NCBI RefSeq assembly: GCF_000349565.1
Contig: NZ_KB714628.1
Coordinates: 38,684 to 73,681 of the forward strand
Direction: 5' to 3'
Origin: Curtobacterium flaccumfaciens UCD-AKU
Lineage (GTDB): Bacteria > Actinomycetota > Actinomycetes > Actinomycetales > Microbacteriaceae
Length of the DNA: 34,998 nucleotides
Position numbers and translations under genes: made by a program. Shown here piece by piece: positions 7,342 through 16,222 of this stretch (the first letter of the stretch is position 1; each line of letters opens with the position of its first letter). Under the pieces are notes generated by a model, which had not been told where the DNA came from, made no database searches, and saw only the letters and a list, made by a program, of their open reading frames with translations.

Positions 7342-7992
7342 CTAGTCGCGCGACGGGAGCAGGTGGATCGCCTCCATGGCGAGCTCGGCGGCGATCGGGT
7401 CCTTCGCGACGACGGCGTCCTTGAGCTTCGTCAGCTCGGGCAGGATCACGTCGGCCGGCAGGAGCTCAGCGAGCTCCGGCACGCGGAGCTTGAAGGAGAG
7501 CCCGTCCGTGGTCGACGCGCAGAGCTGCACGAGCGACGGGTTGCCGCACGCGTCAGCCCACATCGCGTAGATGCCGGCACCGTCACGCGCGACCTTGTCC
7601 TGCTCGTCGGCGCTCACCCGCGCGTGCACGTCGTCGAGCATCTTCACGATCTTCTTGCGCTGTGCGTCCGTGAACCGGGGCACCGCGAGCCGCACGACGC
7701 CGCCGTAGATCACGCCGAGGGTGCGGTACGCGTCGAGGAGTTCTTCCTTCGTCGGCGCCGCGACCCGGGTGTAGCGGTTCGGCGCCATCTCGATGAGGCC
7801 GGCACGGGCGAGTTCGGCGAGGGCTTCGCGGATCGGTGTGCGGGACACCCCGAGCCACGCGATGAGGTCGTCGTCGTTGAGCCGTTCCCCGGGTTCGAGC
7901 GTGCCGTCCATGATGGCGTCCCGGATCTTGTCCTGCACCGTGTCACGGAGGAGCTTGCGCTCTGCGGCGGGCTGCGTCGAGGGAACTGGCAT
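7342..7992 (-). CDS. GntR family transcriptional regulator, FCD type
   Basis: A 216-residue regulator. Residues 14-75 form the GntR winged helix-turn-helix (IRDAIMDGTLEPGERLNDDD, then WLGVSRTPIREALAEL), followed by an all-helical FCD effector domain to the end. FCD domains usually hold a metal with one Asp and three His; only two His are evident in the effector region (DDVHARV and EAIHLLP), so metal binding may be lost or altered. The ATG at 7992 lies 12 nt after the stop of the MMPL gene on the same strand, so the two may share a transcript. Effector and targets are unknown. Confidence 0.88.
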   Translation of the reverse strand: MPVPSTQPAAERKLLRDTVQDKIRDAIMDGTLEPGERLNDDDLIAWLGVSRTPIREALAELARAGLIEMAPNRYTRVAAPTKEELLDAYRTLGVIYGGVVRLAVPRFTDAQRKKIVKMLDDVHARVSADEQDKVARDGAGIYAMWADACGNPSLVQLCASTTDGLSFKLRVPELAELLPADVILPELTKLKDAVVAKDPIAAELAMEAIHLLPSRD

Positions 7993-8004
7993 GGGCCTAG
8001 CGTG

Positions 8005-10119
8005 TCACATGTCAGGGCGCGTGCGCGAGAGGCGCGAGGGCCACCAGGCCCGGTGCCCGAGGTCGTACGCCAGTGCCGGCACGAGCAGCGACCGGACCAC
8101 GATCGTGTCGAGCAGCACGCCGAACGCGACGACGAACGCGATCTGCGCGAGGAACAGGATCGGGATGACGCCGAGGGCCGCGAACGTGGCGGCCAGCACG
8201 ACGCCGGCGGACGTGATCACCCCACCGGTCACCCCCAGGCCGCGCAGGACGCCCTCGCGCGGACCGTGGCGCAGTGCTTCTTCGCGCACCCGGGTCATGA
8301 GGAAGATGTTGTAGTCGACGCCCAGGGCCACCAGGAACACGAACGAGTACAGCGGCACGCTCGGGTCGGCGCCCGGGAAGTGGAACACGTGGTCGAAGAC
8401 GAGAGCACCGACACCGAGGGCCGCCGCGAACGAGACGATCACGCTGCCGATCAGGACGAGCGGTGCGACGACACTGCGGAGCAGGAGCATCAGGATCAGC
8501 AGGATCACGACGAGCACCACGGGGATGATGAGCGTGCGGTCGCGGATGCCGGTGTCGTTCGTGTCGACCGCCGTCGCGGTGACGCCACCGACGATCGCGC
8601 CCGGGTCGACACGTTCGACGGCGGTGCGGAGGTCGCGGACGGTCTGCTCGGCGGCGTCGGAGTCTGCGGCGTCCGACAGGGTCGCCTCGAGCAGGACGTC
8701 GCCGCGGGAGACGGTCGGCGCGGCGCTGCCTGCGGTGTCCCCGGTCACCGGGACGGTGCCGGCGGGGCTGTCCTTCGCCGCGGCCACGACACCGTCGACC
8801 CCGTCGACCGCCGTGATCGCGTCGACGAGCTGGTCGAGGTCCCGCTCGGCGCCGATCACCTGCGCGGGGCTGCCGGAGCCGCCGGGGAAGTGGTCGGCCA
8901 GCACGTCCTGCCCGTCGCGTGCCTGGGACGACCCGATGATCAGGTCGCTCTGCGGCACACCGTCGGCCTTGAGCCCGAACAGGCCGGCGCCCATCGCGAG
9001 CAGTCCGACCGTGCAGACGATCCACACCACCCGCGAACGACGGGCGACGAGCCGGCCGACGCGTGCCCAGACACCTCGGGCGTCGGGGCCGGTGAGCACG
9101 GGGTGGGCGCTGCCGTGCACGGGACGGAGGGGCCAGAACGCCGCACGGCGGAACGCGAGCAGCAGCGCGGGCAGGAGCGTCAGGGCGGCGAGCAGGCTGA
9201 ACGCGATGCCGATGGCGGCGACGGGGCCGAGCGCCTTGTTCGAGTTGAGGTCGGACAGCAGCAGGCAGAGCACCCCGACGATCACCGTGCCGCCCGAGGC
9301 CAGGATCGGCTCGAGGCTCCCGCGCAGCGCGGCCTTCGTCGCGTCCCAGCCGGTGCGGTGGTCACGCAGGGCCTCACGGAAGCGCGCGGTGTACAGGAGC
9401 GCGTAGTCGGTCGCGGCACCGATCACCAGGATCGACAGGATCCCCTGCACCTGCCCGTTGACCGTCACGATGTCGGCCTTGGCGAGCCACCAGACCACGA
9501 GGATCGAGGCACAGAGGGCGAACGTGGCGGTCCCGAGCACCAGGACCGGGAGCAGGGGGGATCGGTAGACGATGATCAGGATCACGAAGACCGCGGCGAG
9601 CGCCACCCCGAGCAGCAGCCCGTCGATGCCGGCGAAGGCCTCGGTCAGGTCGGCGGTGAACCCGGCCGGACCGGTGACGTACCCGCGCACACCGGACGGC
9701 AGCGCATCGTCCACGTCGGCCCGGACGGCTTCGACCGCGGCGCCGGTCTCGGCGTCCTGGGTGAGCGTCGCGACGATCTCGACCGCATCGCCGTCCTCGC
9801 TCGGGATCACCGGGCTGACGGCCTCGACGTCCGCGCGGTCGGACAGCGTCGTGGTGAGCGCCTTCGCGTCGGCGAGGTCGGTCGAGGTCAGTCCCCCGTC
9901 ACGCTCGAGGACGATGATCGCGGGTGCCCCGGACTCGTCGCGGAACTCCGAGGACCGCTCCTGCACCTTCGTGGCGTCGGCGGAGGCGGGCAGGAACGAG
10001 GTCTGGTCGTTGGTGGAGACCTCGGAGATCTTGCCGAAGAACGGACCGCCGACCGAGGCGATGCCGAGCCAGACCACGATGACGAGCGCGGGGAGGACGA
10101 TGCGGAGGAAGCGGGACAC
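8005..10119 (-). CDS. MMPL/RND family membrane transporter
   Basis: A 704-residue transporter with the duplicated MMPL (PF03176) layout: one N-terminal helix, a large extracytoplasmic domain (about residues 35-170), a block of five to six helices, a second extracytoplasmic domain (about 390-520) and a final helix block. The second helix of each block carries the GAATDYALLY / GVDYNIFLM motif typical of the family's proton-relay region. MMPL proteins export lipids, envelope precursors or toxic hydrophobic compounds. The GTG start at 10119 has TACGCT 7 nt upstream. Divergence from a MarR gene with a palindrome between them suggests drug- or lipid-responsive repression. Substrate is unknown. Confidence 0.9.
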   Translation of the reverse strand: MSRFLRIVLPALVIVVWLGIASVGGPFFGKISEVSTNDQTSFLPASADATKVQERSSEFRDESGAPAIIVLERDGGLTSTDLADAKALTTTLSDRADVEAVSPVIPSEDGDAVEIVATLTQDAETGAAVEAVRADVDDALPSGVRGYVTGPAGFTADLTEAFAGIDGLLLGVALAAVFVILIIVYRSPLLPVLVLGTATFALCASILVVWWLAKADIVTVNGQVQGILSILVIGAATDYALLYTARFREALRDHRTGWDATKAALRGSLEPILASGGTVIVGVLCLLLSDLNSNKALGPVAAIGIAFSLLAALTLLPALLLAFRRAAFWPLRPVHGSAHPVLTGPDARGVWARVGRLVARRSRVVWIVCTVGLLAMGAGLFGLKADGVPQSDLIIGSSQARDGQDVLADHFPGGSGSPAQVIGAERDLDQLVDAITAVDGVDGVVAAAKDSPAGTVPVTGDTAGSAAPTVSRGDVLLEATLSDAADSDAAEQTVRDLRTAVERVDPGAIVGGVTATAVDTNDTGIRDRTLIIPVVLVVILLILMLLLRSVVAPLVLIGSVIVSFAAALGVGALVFDHVFHFPGADPSVPLYSFVFLVALGVDYNIFLMTRVREEALRHGPREGVLRGLGVTGGVITSAGVVLAATFAALGVIPILFLAQIAFVVAFGVLLDTIVVRSLLVPALAYDLGHRAWWPSRLSRTRPDM

Positions 10120-10126
10120 GTCGGCG

Positions 10127-10132
10127 AGCGTA
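10127..10132 (-). promoter_or_regulatory. -10 hexamer TACGCT, probably leaderless
   Basis: On the reverse strand TACGCT ends 7 nt before the GTG of the MMPL gene, the same hexamer and spacing as at 27-32. The palindrome 10142-10153 would lie between this -10 and its -35. Confidence 0.45.
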
Positions 10133-10136
10133 CACC

Positions 10137-10166
10137 GATCGTCAGCATGCTGATTACTTGACGATC
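10137..10166. promoter_or_regulatory. Probable MarR operator in the MMPL/MarR divergon
   Basis: TCAGCATGCTGA at 10142-10153 is a perfect 12-bp palindrome. GATCGTCA (10137-10144) and TGACGATC (10159-10166) form a second, wider inverted repeat. Both lie in the 76-bp gap between divergent genes, where a MarR dimer would block both promoters. Confidence 0.6.
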
Positions 10167-10183
10167 GCGCGCACCGCCCACCG

Positions 10184-10189
10184 TAGAAT
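10184..10189 (+). promoter_or_regulatory. -10 hexamer TAGAAT, probably leaderless
   Basis: TAGAAT ends 6 nt before the ATG at 10196. A possible -35, TTGACG (10158-10163), is 20 nt upstream, longer than usual, and overlaps the right arm of the operator. Confidence 0.5.
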
Positions 10190-10195
10190 CACGAC

Positions 10196-10603
10196 ATGGA
10201 GGACACGACCGAGCAGTGGCCCCTCGGACGACTGCTGTCCGCGGCCGCACGCTCCGTCGAGCGGGACTGGGACGAACGACTCCGGGCCATCGGGCTCTCG
10301 CACGCCGCGGTGGTCGCGATCGACATCCTCATCAGGACCGGCCCGACCGGCGCCGACACCATCGCCCGCACGGCCCGGGTCCAGCCGCAGACGATGTCCC
10401 GCACCCTCGAGCGGATGGAGCGCGACGGCCTGGTCGAGCGCACCCCGCACGCCGCGGACCGTCGCCGCCGCGTGGTCCGCGTGACGCCGGCCGGCCGGTC
10501 GGCCTGGGAGACCGCGCGGCACATCGAGCGCGAGGTCCTGCCCGAGGACGCCGCCCTGCGGGTCGCGCTTCGCGAGGTCCTGGCGAAACCACAGCAGGAC
10601 TGA
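10196..10603 (+). CDS. MarR family transcriptional regulator
   Basis: A 135-residue winged-helix repressor. The DNA-binding region runs from about residue 30 to 100: the recognition helix region VQPQTMSRTLERMERDGLVER is followed by the wing with the MarR hallmark ADRRRRVVRVTPAG. Flanking helices would form the dimer interface. MarR proteins release DNA on binding phenolic or hydrophobic ligands or on thiol oxidation; no cysteine is present, so ligand binding is likelier. It is divergent from the MMPL gene and probably represses it and itself through the palindrome at 10142-10153. Confidence 0.9.
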   Translation: MEDTTEQWPLGRLLSAAARSVERDWDERLRAIGLSHAAVVAIDILIRTGPTGADTIARTARVQPQTMSRTLERMERDGLVERTPHAADRRRRVVRVTPAGRSAWETARHIEREVLPEDAALRVALREVLAKPQQD

Positions 10604-10640
10604 AACGCTGTACTTGAAATACCACATGCGATAAGATCCT

Positions 10641-10663
10641 CGGGTCGGTTGCTCGCCGACCCG
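10641..10663 (+). other. 8-bp hairpin in the 5' leader of the second LCP gene
   Basis: CGGGTCGG (10641-10648) pairs exactly with CCGACCCG (10656-10663) around the loop TTGCTCG. It sits 7 nt before AGGAG (10671-10675), the ribosome binding site of the gene at 10684, and just after a TAAGAT hexamer (10632-10637) that could be the -10. It would form at the very 5' end of the transcript. Confidence 0.5.
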
Positions 10664-10683
10664 AACCCGCAGGAGTCCCCCGC

Positions 10684-11727
10684 ATGTCCGAACGTCGCGC
10701 GGCCCGGGCGGCCGCTGACCACGCCCACCGCACCGCCATCCGCAGCACGCGCCGGCGACGGCCCTTCCTGGTCGCCCTGGTGGCGACGCTCGGCTCACTC
10801 GTCGGCATCGCCGTCGTGGTCGCCGTCGTCGCGAGTGTCTTCGTCGGCGGGCTCGCGCGGAGCTTCGACGCCGGTCGTGACACCATCGCCGACCCGTTCC
10901 CCGACGGTGCACGGCCCAGCGCCACGGGCGGCGAGAACATCCTGCTCATCGGGTCCGACGCCCGCGCACAGGGCGGCCCCGAGGGTGCACGGCCCGAACT
11001 CGGCGGGCGGTCGGACACGCTGATGCTCGCGCACGTCCCCGCCGATCGACAGCACGTGTACCTCATGTCGATCATGCGTGACTCGTGGGTCGAGGTCCCC
11101 GGACACGGGCGGGCGAAGATCAACGCCGCGTACTCCTGGGGCGGGGTCGCCCTCACCACCCAGACCGTCGAACAGCTCCTGGACGTCCGGATCGACCACG
11201 TTGCCGAGATCGACTTCGCCGGGTTCGAGGACATGACCGATGCCCTCGGCGGCGTCACGGTCGACTCACCCGTGGCGTTCTCGGCGCGGGGCCACGACTT
11301 CACCACCGGGGCGAACCGGCTCGACGGGGCCGCCGCGCTCGCCTTCGTCCGGGAGCGCTACGCCTTCGCCGACGCCGACCACACCCGCGTCCGCAACCAG
11401 CAGGCGTTCATGCGCGGCGTCGTGGACGGGCTGCTGTCCCGCGACACCGTCACGAACCCCGGGCGCATCCAGGACTTCGTCACCGCGACGAGCGAGCACC
11501 TGTCGGTCGACGCGGGCCTGTCGTTCTCACGACTGGTCGGACTGGGCTGGTCGCTCCGGGGCGTCGGAGCAGACGACCTGGTGACCTTCACGGTGCCGAC
11601 CGCGGGCTCCGGCACCTCGCCGGACGGGCAGTCGATCGTCACGCTGAACGGGCTCGAGGTCTCCTCGCTGTCCCAGGCGCTCCGCTCCGACGACGTCGCC
11701 GGCTGGCTCACCGACAACCCGCAGTAG
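10684..11727 (+). CDS. LCP family protein
   Basis: A 347-residue LytR-CpsA-Psr protein without a LytR_C domain. A basic cytoplasmic N-terminus (AIRSTRRRRPF) is followed by one membrane helix (about residues 28-55). The extracellular LCP domain shows NILLIGSDAR, GRSDTLMLAHV, the signature IMRDSWVEVPG, KINAAYSWGG, ALGGVTVDSP and LAFVRERYAF...RVRNQQAF. LCP proteins ligate lipid-linked wall polymers to peptidoglycan. AGGAG 8 nt before the ATG makes the start clear. It lies 80 nt after the MarR gene and ends just before a strong shared terminator facing the Rpf gene. Confidence 0.92.
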   Translation: MSERRAARAAADHAHRTAIRSTRRRRPFLVALVATLGSLVGIAVVVAVVASVFVGGLARSFDAGRDTIADPFPDGARPSATGGENILLIGSDARAQGGPEGARPELGGRSDTLMLAHVPADRQHVYLMSIMRDSWVEVPGHGRAKINAAYSWGGVALTTQTVEQLLDVRIDHVAEIDFAGFEDMTDALGGVTVDSPVAFSARGHDFTTGANRLDGAAALAFVRERYAFADADHTRVRNQQAFMRGVVDGLLSRDTVTNPGRIQDFVTATSEHLSVDAGLSFSRLVGLGWSLRGVGADDLVTFTVPTAGSGTSPDGQSIVTLNGLEVSSLSQALRSDDVAGWLTDNPQ

Positions 11728-11740
11728 CCCCCGCCTCGCG

Positions 11741-11783
11741 CACGACGACGCCCCACGACTCGAGGTCGTGGGGCGTCGTCGTG
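11741..11783. terminator. 19-bp hairpin, bidirectional terminator
   Basis: Arms 11741-11759 and 11765-11783 are perfectly complementary (CACGACGACGCCCCACGAC and its complement) around the loop TCGAG. It lies between the stop of the LCP gene (+) and the stop of the Rpf gene (-). The right side is followed by TTCGGTCT, only weakly T-rich. Confidence 0.8.
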
Positions 11784-11800
11784 TTCGGTCTGCGGAGAGA

Positions 11801-12638
<838 letters not shown>

Positions 12639-12807
12639 ATAGGAAACTCTTCACCGTTATCAAACTGAGACAAACGGTTCTACCCGTTCATGCTACGTAC
12701 CCCTGGCGGAAACCTGTACGCCTCGATTCCCATGGCCATGGTCATCGACCCGTACCCGGGTACGTCACCTTGGCAATTCCCTGGCAATGACGACCGGGAG
12801 GCCCGGA
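12639..12807. other. Upstream region of the Rpf leader, with two palindromes
   Basis: This stretch, less GC-rich than its surroundings at 12645-12700, should hold the Rpf promoter, but I could not fix a -10/-35 pair: TTGATA with a 16-nt spacer to TATGGT fits in spacing but would start inside the aptamer. Perfect palindromes CCATGGCCATGG (12730-12741) and CGTACCCGGGTACG (12751-12764) and two TGGCAAT copies 11 bp apart (12771-12777, 12782-12788) could bind regulators. GGGAGGCCCGG near 12795 faintly resembles the GGAGGC family behind the RlmC gene. No gene is visible. Confidence 0.45.
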
Positions 12808-13959
12808 TCACGCCCGCGACAGGAGCGTGACGGCCTCGAGATGGCCGGTCTGCGGGAACATGTCGAGCACCCGGGCCCGTCGGAGCCGGAACGACGGCAT
12901 GCGGGCCAGGTCCTTCGCCAGGGTCACCGGGTTGCAGCTCGAGTAGACGACGTGCTGCACGTCCGACTCCTCGAGCCAGGTCGACAACCGCTCGCCGATC
13001 CCGCGACGCGGCGGGTTCACCACGACGAGTTCGGGCACCGCATCCGGACGGGTCCGGAGGGCGTGCTCCGTGGCGTCGTCGGCGGCGAACCGGACGCCCT
13101 CGAGCCCGGCCTCACGCGCCGACTGCTTCGCCGAGCGGATCGCCTCGGCGCTCGACTCGATGCCGGTCACCGCACGGCCGGGACGAGCGGCGTGCAGCGC
13201 GAACCCGCCGACGCCGCAGTACAGGTCCCACATCGACGCGGGATCGAGTTCGTCGATCCAGGTCGAGGCCTGCGCGTACAGCTCGGTCGCGACGCCGGTG
13301 TTCGTCTGGAAGAAGCTCTGCGGCCGCAGGTGCATCGTGATCCCGCCGAGGCGCATCGGCAGGGTCTCCTGCTCGGTGAGCACGACCTCGCGGTCGCCCT
13401 CGGTGACGGCCTTGTGCTCGGGCAGCAGGTTGGCGGTCACGACGACCGCGTTCGGCAGCGCGGCGCGCAGGGTGTCGAGGTGCTGTCGGAGTCGCGGCAG
13501 CTGCCCCTCCGAACGCAGCACGAACCGGATCATCAGCTCGCCGTCGGGCGACTCGGTGACCAGGACGTACTTCAGCTCACCGCGGCGTGCGGCGACGTCG
13601 TACGGGATCAGCCCCGCGGTGGTGACGAACCCGGCCAGGACGGGCAGCGCGTGCCGGATGCCGGGGGTGCAGATCCCGCAGTGCCGCAGGTCGACCCCGC
13701 GCTGCCGGTGGTCGAGGATGCCGACGGTCGGGTGCTCGACGGACCCGCCGACGACCATCTTCGCCTTGTTCCGGTACCCCGACTCCGGGCTCGTGATCGC
13801 CGGTGACCAGGAGACCGCACCGGGACCCCCGGCGGCCTCGACGGCGTCGTGCAGGAGCTCGCGCGTCCGGAGTTCCTTGTCGAGGACCTGGTCGGCGTAG
13901 GGCTGGCCCATGAGCGTGCACGACCGGCACACCCCGCGGTCGAAGTAGTCGCACTGCAT
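12808..13959 (-). CDS. rlmC: 23S rRNA (uracil-C5)-methyltransferase RlmC
   Basis: A 383-residue class I methyltransferase of the RlmC/RlmD/TrmA family. Cys3, Cys11 and Cys14 in MQCDYFDRGVCRSC match the Fe-S ligands of E. coli RlmC, with a fourth candidate in CGIC (Cys94/Cys97). The SAM site MWDLYCGVGGFAL and the catalytic cysteine in VVYSSCNP are present. RlmC methylates U747 of 23S rRNA. It lacks the N-terminal TRAM domain of RlmD, favouring RlmC. It starts 7 nt after the stop of the SMP-30 gene, so it is the third gene of a DedA - SMP-30 - RlmC transcript; a functional link is not obvious. Confidence 0.88.
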   Translation of the reverse strand: MQCDYFDRGVCRSCTLMGQPYADQVLDKELRTRELLHDAVEAAGGPGAVSWSPAITSPESGYRNKAKMVVGGSVEHPTVGILDHRQRGVDLRHCGICTPGIRHALPVLAGFVTTAGLIPYDVAARRGELKYVLVTESPDGELMIRFVLRSEGQLPRLRQHLDTLRAALPNAVVVTANLLPEHKAVTEGDREVVLTEQETLPMRLGGITMHLRPQSFFQTNTGVATELYAQASTWIDELDPASMWDLYCGVGGFALHAARPGRAVTGIESSAEAIRSAKQSAREAGLEGVRFAADDATEHALRTRPDAVPELVVVNPPRRGIGERLSTWLEESDVQHVVYSSCNPVTLAKDLARMPSFRLRRARVLDMFPQTGHLEAVTLLSRA

Positions 13960-13966
13960 GGCCGAG

Positions 13967-14863
13967 TCAGGATACGGCAGCGTCCCGCGTCGTCGTGACG
14001 ATCCGGTACACCGAGGTCGTCGCCGTCAGGAAGAGCGTCGTGCCGTCGTCGCCACCGAAGCACAGGTTCGACGTGACCTCGGGGACGGCGACCTCGCCGA
14101 TGCGTGCCCCGGCCGGGTCGAACACGACGACGCCGCGGTGGGACGACGACCAGACGTTGCCGTGCACGTCGACCCGGATGCCGTCCGGCGCGCCTTCGCC
14201 CGGCTCGAGCCGCGCGAACACCCGACCGTTCTTCAGCAGGTCGCCCCGGCGGTCGTACGCGCGGATGACCGGCTCGTCGCCCGACGAGCTCGCGATGTAC
14301 AGCACCCGCTCGTCCGGGTCGAACGCCAGGCCGTTCGGCTCGTCGAGGTCGGTCGCCACGGGCCGCAGGTCCTCGCCCGCCGGTCCGCACCGGAACACCC
14401 AGTGGTCGCCGTACTCGCGGACGCCGGGGTGTCCCTCGCGCGGCTGGGTGATGCCGTAGGCGGGGTCGGTGAACCAGACACCGCCGTCCCGCGCGACGAC
14501 GACGTCGTTCGGGGAGTTGAACCGGACGCCGTTCCACGTGTCGACGATCGGTGTGACGACCCCGTCGCGGTCACGCTCCACCCGGCGCAGGCCGTGCGAG
14601 CACTGCACGACGCTGCCGTCGCGGTCGAGCGTGCGGCCGTTGGTGAACTCGACACCGTCGGCGTACACCGAGGTCTCCCCGGAGTCGGCGTGCCACTGCA
14701 GGATCCGGTCGCCGGGGATGTCGGACCACCGCAGCGTCCGCGTGGTCGGGATCCAGCAGGGGCCCTCGGCCCAGGTGCTGCCGGTGGCGATGCGGTCGAG
14801 CGCGTCGGGGTCCGGCACGAGGTCGTCGAGCAGCACGGGTTCTCCTTCGAACGGGGTGCCCAC
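13967..14863 (-). CDS. SMP-30/gluconolactonase/LRE family protein
   Basis: A 298-residue six-bladed beta-propeller lactonase. Blade motifs include GSTWAEGPCWIP (metal-binding Glu), NSPNDVVVARDGGVWFTDP (metal Asn), DEPNGLAFDPDERVLYIA and APDGIRVDVHGNVWSS (metal Asp), the pattern of gluconolactonases and regucalcin. Such enzymes hydrolyse sugar lactones with a divalent metal. GTG at 14863 is chosen because GAGGA lies 7 nt upstream; the longer form from ATG at 14896 would overlap the DedA gene by 23 nt and add a proline-rich stretch. It lies 10 nt after the DedA gene. The exact lactone is unknown. Confidence 0.87.
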   Translation of the reverse strand: MGTPFEGEPVLLDDLVPDPDALDRIATGSTWAEGPCWIPTTRTLRWSDIPGDRILQWHADSGETSVYADGVEFTNGRTLDRDGSVVQCSHGLRRVERDRDGVVTPIVDTWNGVRFNSPNDVVVARDGGVWFTDPAYGITQPREGHPGVREYGDHWVFRCGPAGEDLRPVATDLDEPNGLAFDPDERVLYIASSSGDEPVIRAYDRRGDLLKNGRVFARLEPGEGAPDGIRVDVHGNVWSSSHRGVVVFDPAGARIGEVAVPEVTSNLCFGGDDGTTLFLTATTSVYRIVTTTRDAAVS

Positions 14864-14873
14864 ACTACTTTCC

Positions 14874-15494
14874 TCAGGCTGCGGCGGCGGCCTCACTGCG
14901 TCGTCGGACGGCCTTCTCGATCGCGGAGATCGCGAAGCCGAGCAGGATCGACGCCACGACGGCGACGGTCGTGACGAGGAAGGGCTGCTCGCGGCTCCAG
15001 CGCCCCGTGGCCGCGGCGATGCCGACGCAGTACGCGGCCCACACGACGTCGGCGAGCACGCAGCTGACCAGGAAGCGCCGGAGGTCGAGCCCGCTGTCCG
15101 CGCCGACCAGGTTCGTCGTCAACCGGCCCATCGGGATGAAGCGTCCGAGCACCGCGATGCGCCCGGGAGCGGCGCGGTAGCGGCCGTCGATGGCGTCGCG
15201 GGCCGCGCGGACCTTCGGACGCGCGAACCAGGACCGCGAACCGAGGTCGACGGAGCGCGCCAGGTGGTACAGCCCGAGGTCGCCGAGGACCATGCCGATC
15301 GACGCCGCGACGACGAGGAAGAGCACCGGCAGGAGCCCACCGTCGCCACCGACCAGGAGCGTGCCGATCGCGACGACGAGTGCCTGGCTGGGGAGGAAGA
15401 CCGCCACGCTGCCGACGGCGAGCACCAGGCCGACCACGAGGAAGGCCCACGGGGTGCCGACGAGCTGGACGACCAGGTCCTGTGCTGCGTCCAC
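14874..15494 (-). CDS. DedA family membrane protein
   Basis: A 206-residue integral membrane protein with four to five hydrophobic segments. It has the DedA/VTT features: a re-entrant region around VFLPSQALVVAIG, then GDLGLYHLARSVG-like helix ends and the signature GRFIPMGRLTTNLVGA with the conserved Arg and Pro. DedA proteins are thought to flip or recycle phospholipids and undecaprenyl phosphate and affect membrane potential and drug tolerance. The GTG start at 15494 follows GGAGGGTGA. It heads the three-gene reverse cluster; a role in lipid carrier recycling would fit the many wall genes nearby, but that is inference. Confidence 0.87.
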   Translation of the reverse strand: MDAAQDLVVQLVGTPWAFLVVGLVLAVGSVAVFLPSQALVVAIGTLLVGGDGGLLPVLFLVVAASIGMVLGDLGLYHLARSVDLGSRSWFARPKVRAARDAIDGRYRAAPGRIAVLGRFIPMGRLTTNLVGADSGLDLRRFLVSCVLADVVWAAYCVGIAAATGRWSREQPFLVTTVAVVASILLGFAISAIEKAVRRRSEAAAAA

Positions 15495-15562
15495 GACTCA
15501 CCCTCCACGGGCACCGGAGGGAGCGCACCGGCCTCCATCTTCGCAGGTCGGCGGCGCGCCGC

Positions 15563-16222
15563 TCACGTCCGGTCGACGATCGCCCGCATCGCCGCGGCCG
15601 CGTCGTCCGGGCGTCCGTCCACCACGGCACCGGCGAGCGCGAGGTGGAGGCCGACGTCGTGCCGGTCCGGACGGATGCTCCCGCGTTCCAGCAGGACCTG
15701 GCCCACGACCCGGTGCAGGCGTCGGTACAGCGTGTTGCCGGACAGGTCGAGCACGAGCGCGTGGAGCCGCACGTCCGCGGTCACGAAGTCGGGGCGGTCG
15801 TCGCGGGTCGCGGCGGCCGCGAGCTCGTCCGCGGTGGTGCGGAGCGCCTCCCGTCGGTCCGCACAGGCGTCGAGCGCCGCTCGCCGGGCTGCTGCGGCGG
15901 CCGCGGCGGGTTCGACCGCCGCGCGCAGCTCGCGGAGTTCGACCGCGACCCGGTCGCCGTCCGGGCCCCGCAGGCGCCACCGCACCACGCGCGGGTCCAG
16001 GACGTCCCACCGATCCGCATCGAGGACGGTGACGCCGACCCGGCGCCTGGCGGTGAGCAGGCCGAGGGCGACGAGGACACGCACCGCCTCGCGGACGATG
16101 CTGCGACTGGCACCCGTCCAGGCCACCAGGTCGTCGACGCTCCGGCGGCTCCCCGCGGCCAGGGTGCCGGAGACCACGGCGTCACCGACCTGGTCGAGGA
16201 CCCGATCGAAGGTGCTCGTCAC
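15563..16222 (-). CDS. GntR family transcriptional regulator, FCD type
   Basis: A 219-residue regulator. The GntR winged helix spans residues 5-70 (VVSGTLAAGSRRSVDDLVAW, then GASRSIVREAVRVLVALGL). The FCD domain carries DVRLHALVLDLSGN, the usual D-x2-H-x6-S-G-N site, and HDVGLHLALAGAVVDG near the end, so its metal and effector site looks intact. The GTG start overlaps the stop of the SDR gene in GTGA, so the two are translationally coupled. It probably binds GAATAG-N5-CTATTC at 16946-16962 and controls both SDR genes; the effector may be a sugar acid or polyol, by family habit. Confidence 0.88.
   Translation of the reverse strand: MTSTFDRVLDQVGDAVVSGTLAAGSRRSVDDLVAWTGASRSIVREAVRVLVALGLLTARRRVGVTVLDADRWDVLDPRVVRWRLRGPDGDRVAVELRELRAAVEPAAAAAAARRAALDACADRREALRTTADELAAAATRDDRPDFVTADVRLHALVLDLSGNTLYRRLHRVVGQVLLERGSIRPDRHDVGLHLALAGAVVDGRPDDAAAAMRAIVDRT

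Noticed and set aside
7288..10161. A 957-codon open frame on the + strand opposite the GntR and MMPL genes.
   Set aside because: Its product is Arg/Asp/Gly/His-rich low complexity without any domain, as expected opposite GC-rich genes; the reverse strand encodes two clear families.
12808..13959. RlmD or TrmA as the identity of the uracil methyltransferase.
   Set aside because: There is no TRAM domain, and the Cys3/11/14 spacing is that of RlmC.
13967..14896. ATG at 14896 as the SMP-30 start.
   Set aside because: It would overlap the DedA gene and lacks a ribosome binding site; GTG at 14863 has GAGGA at good distance.
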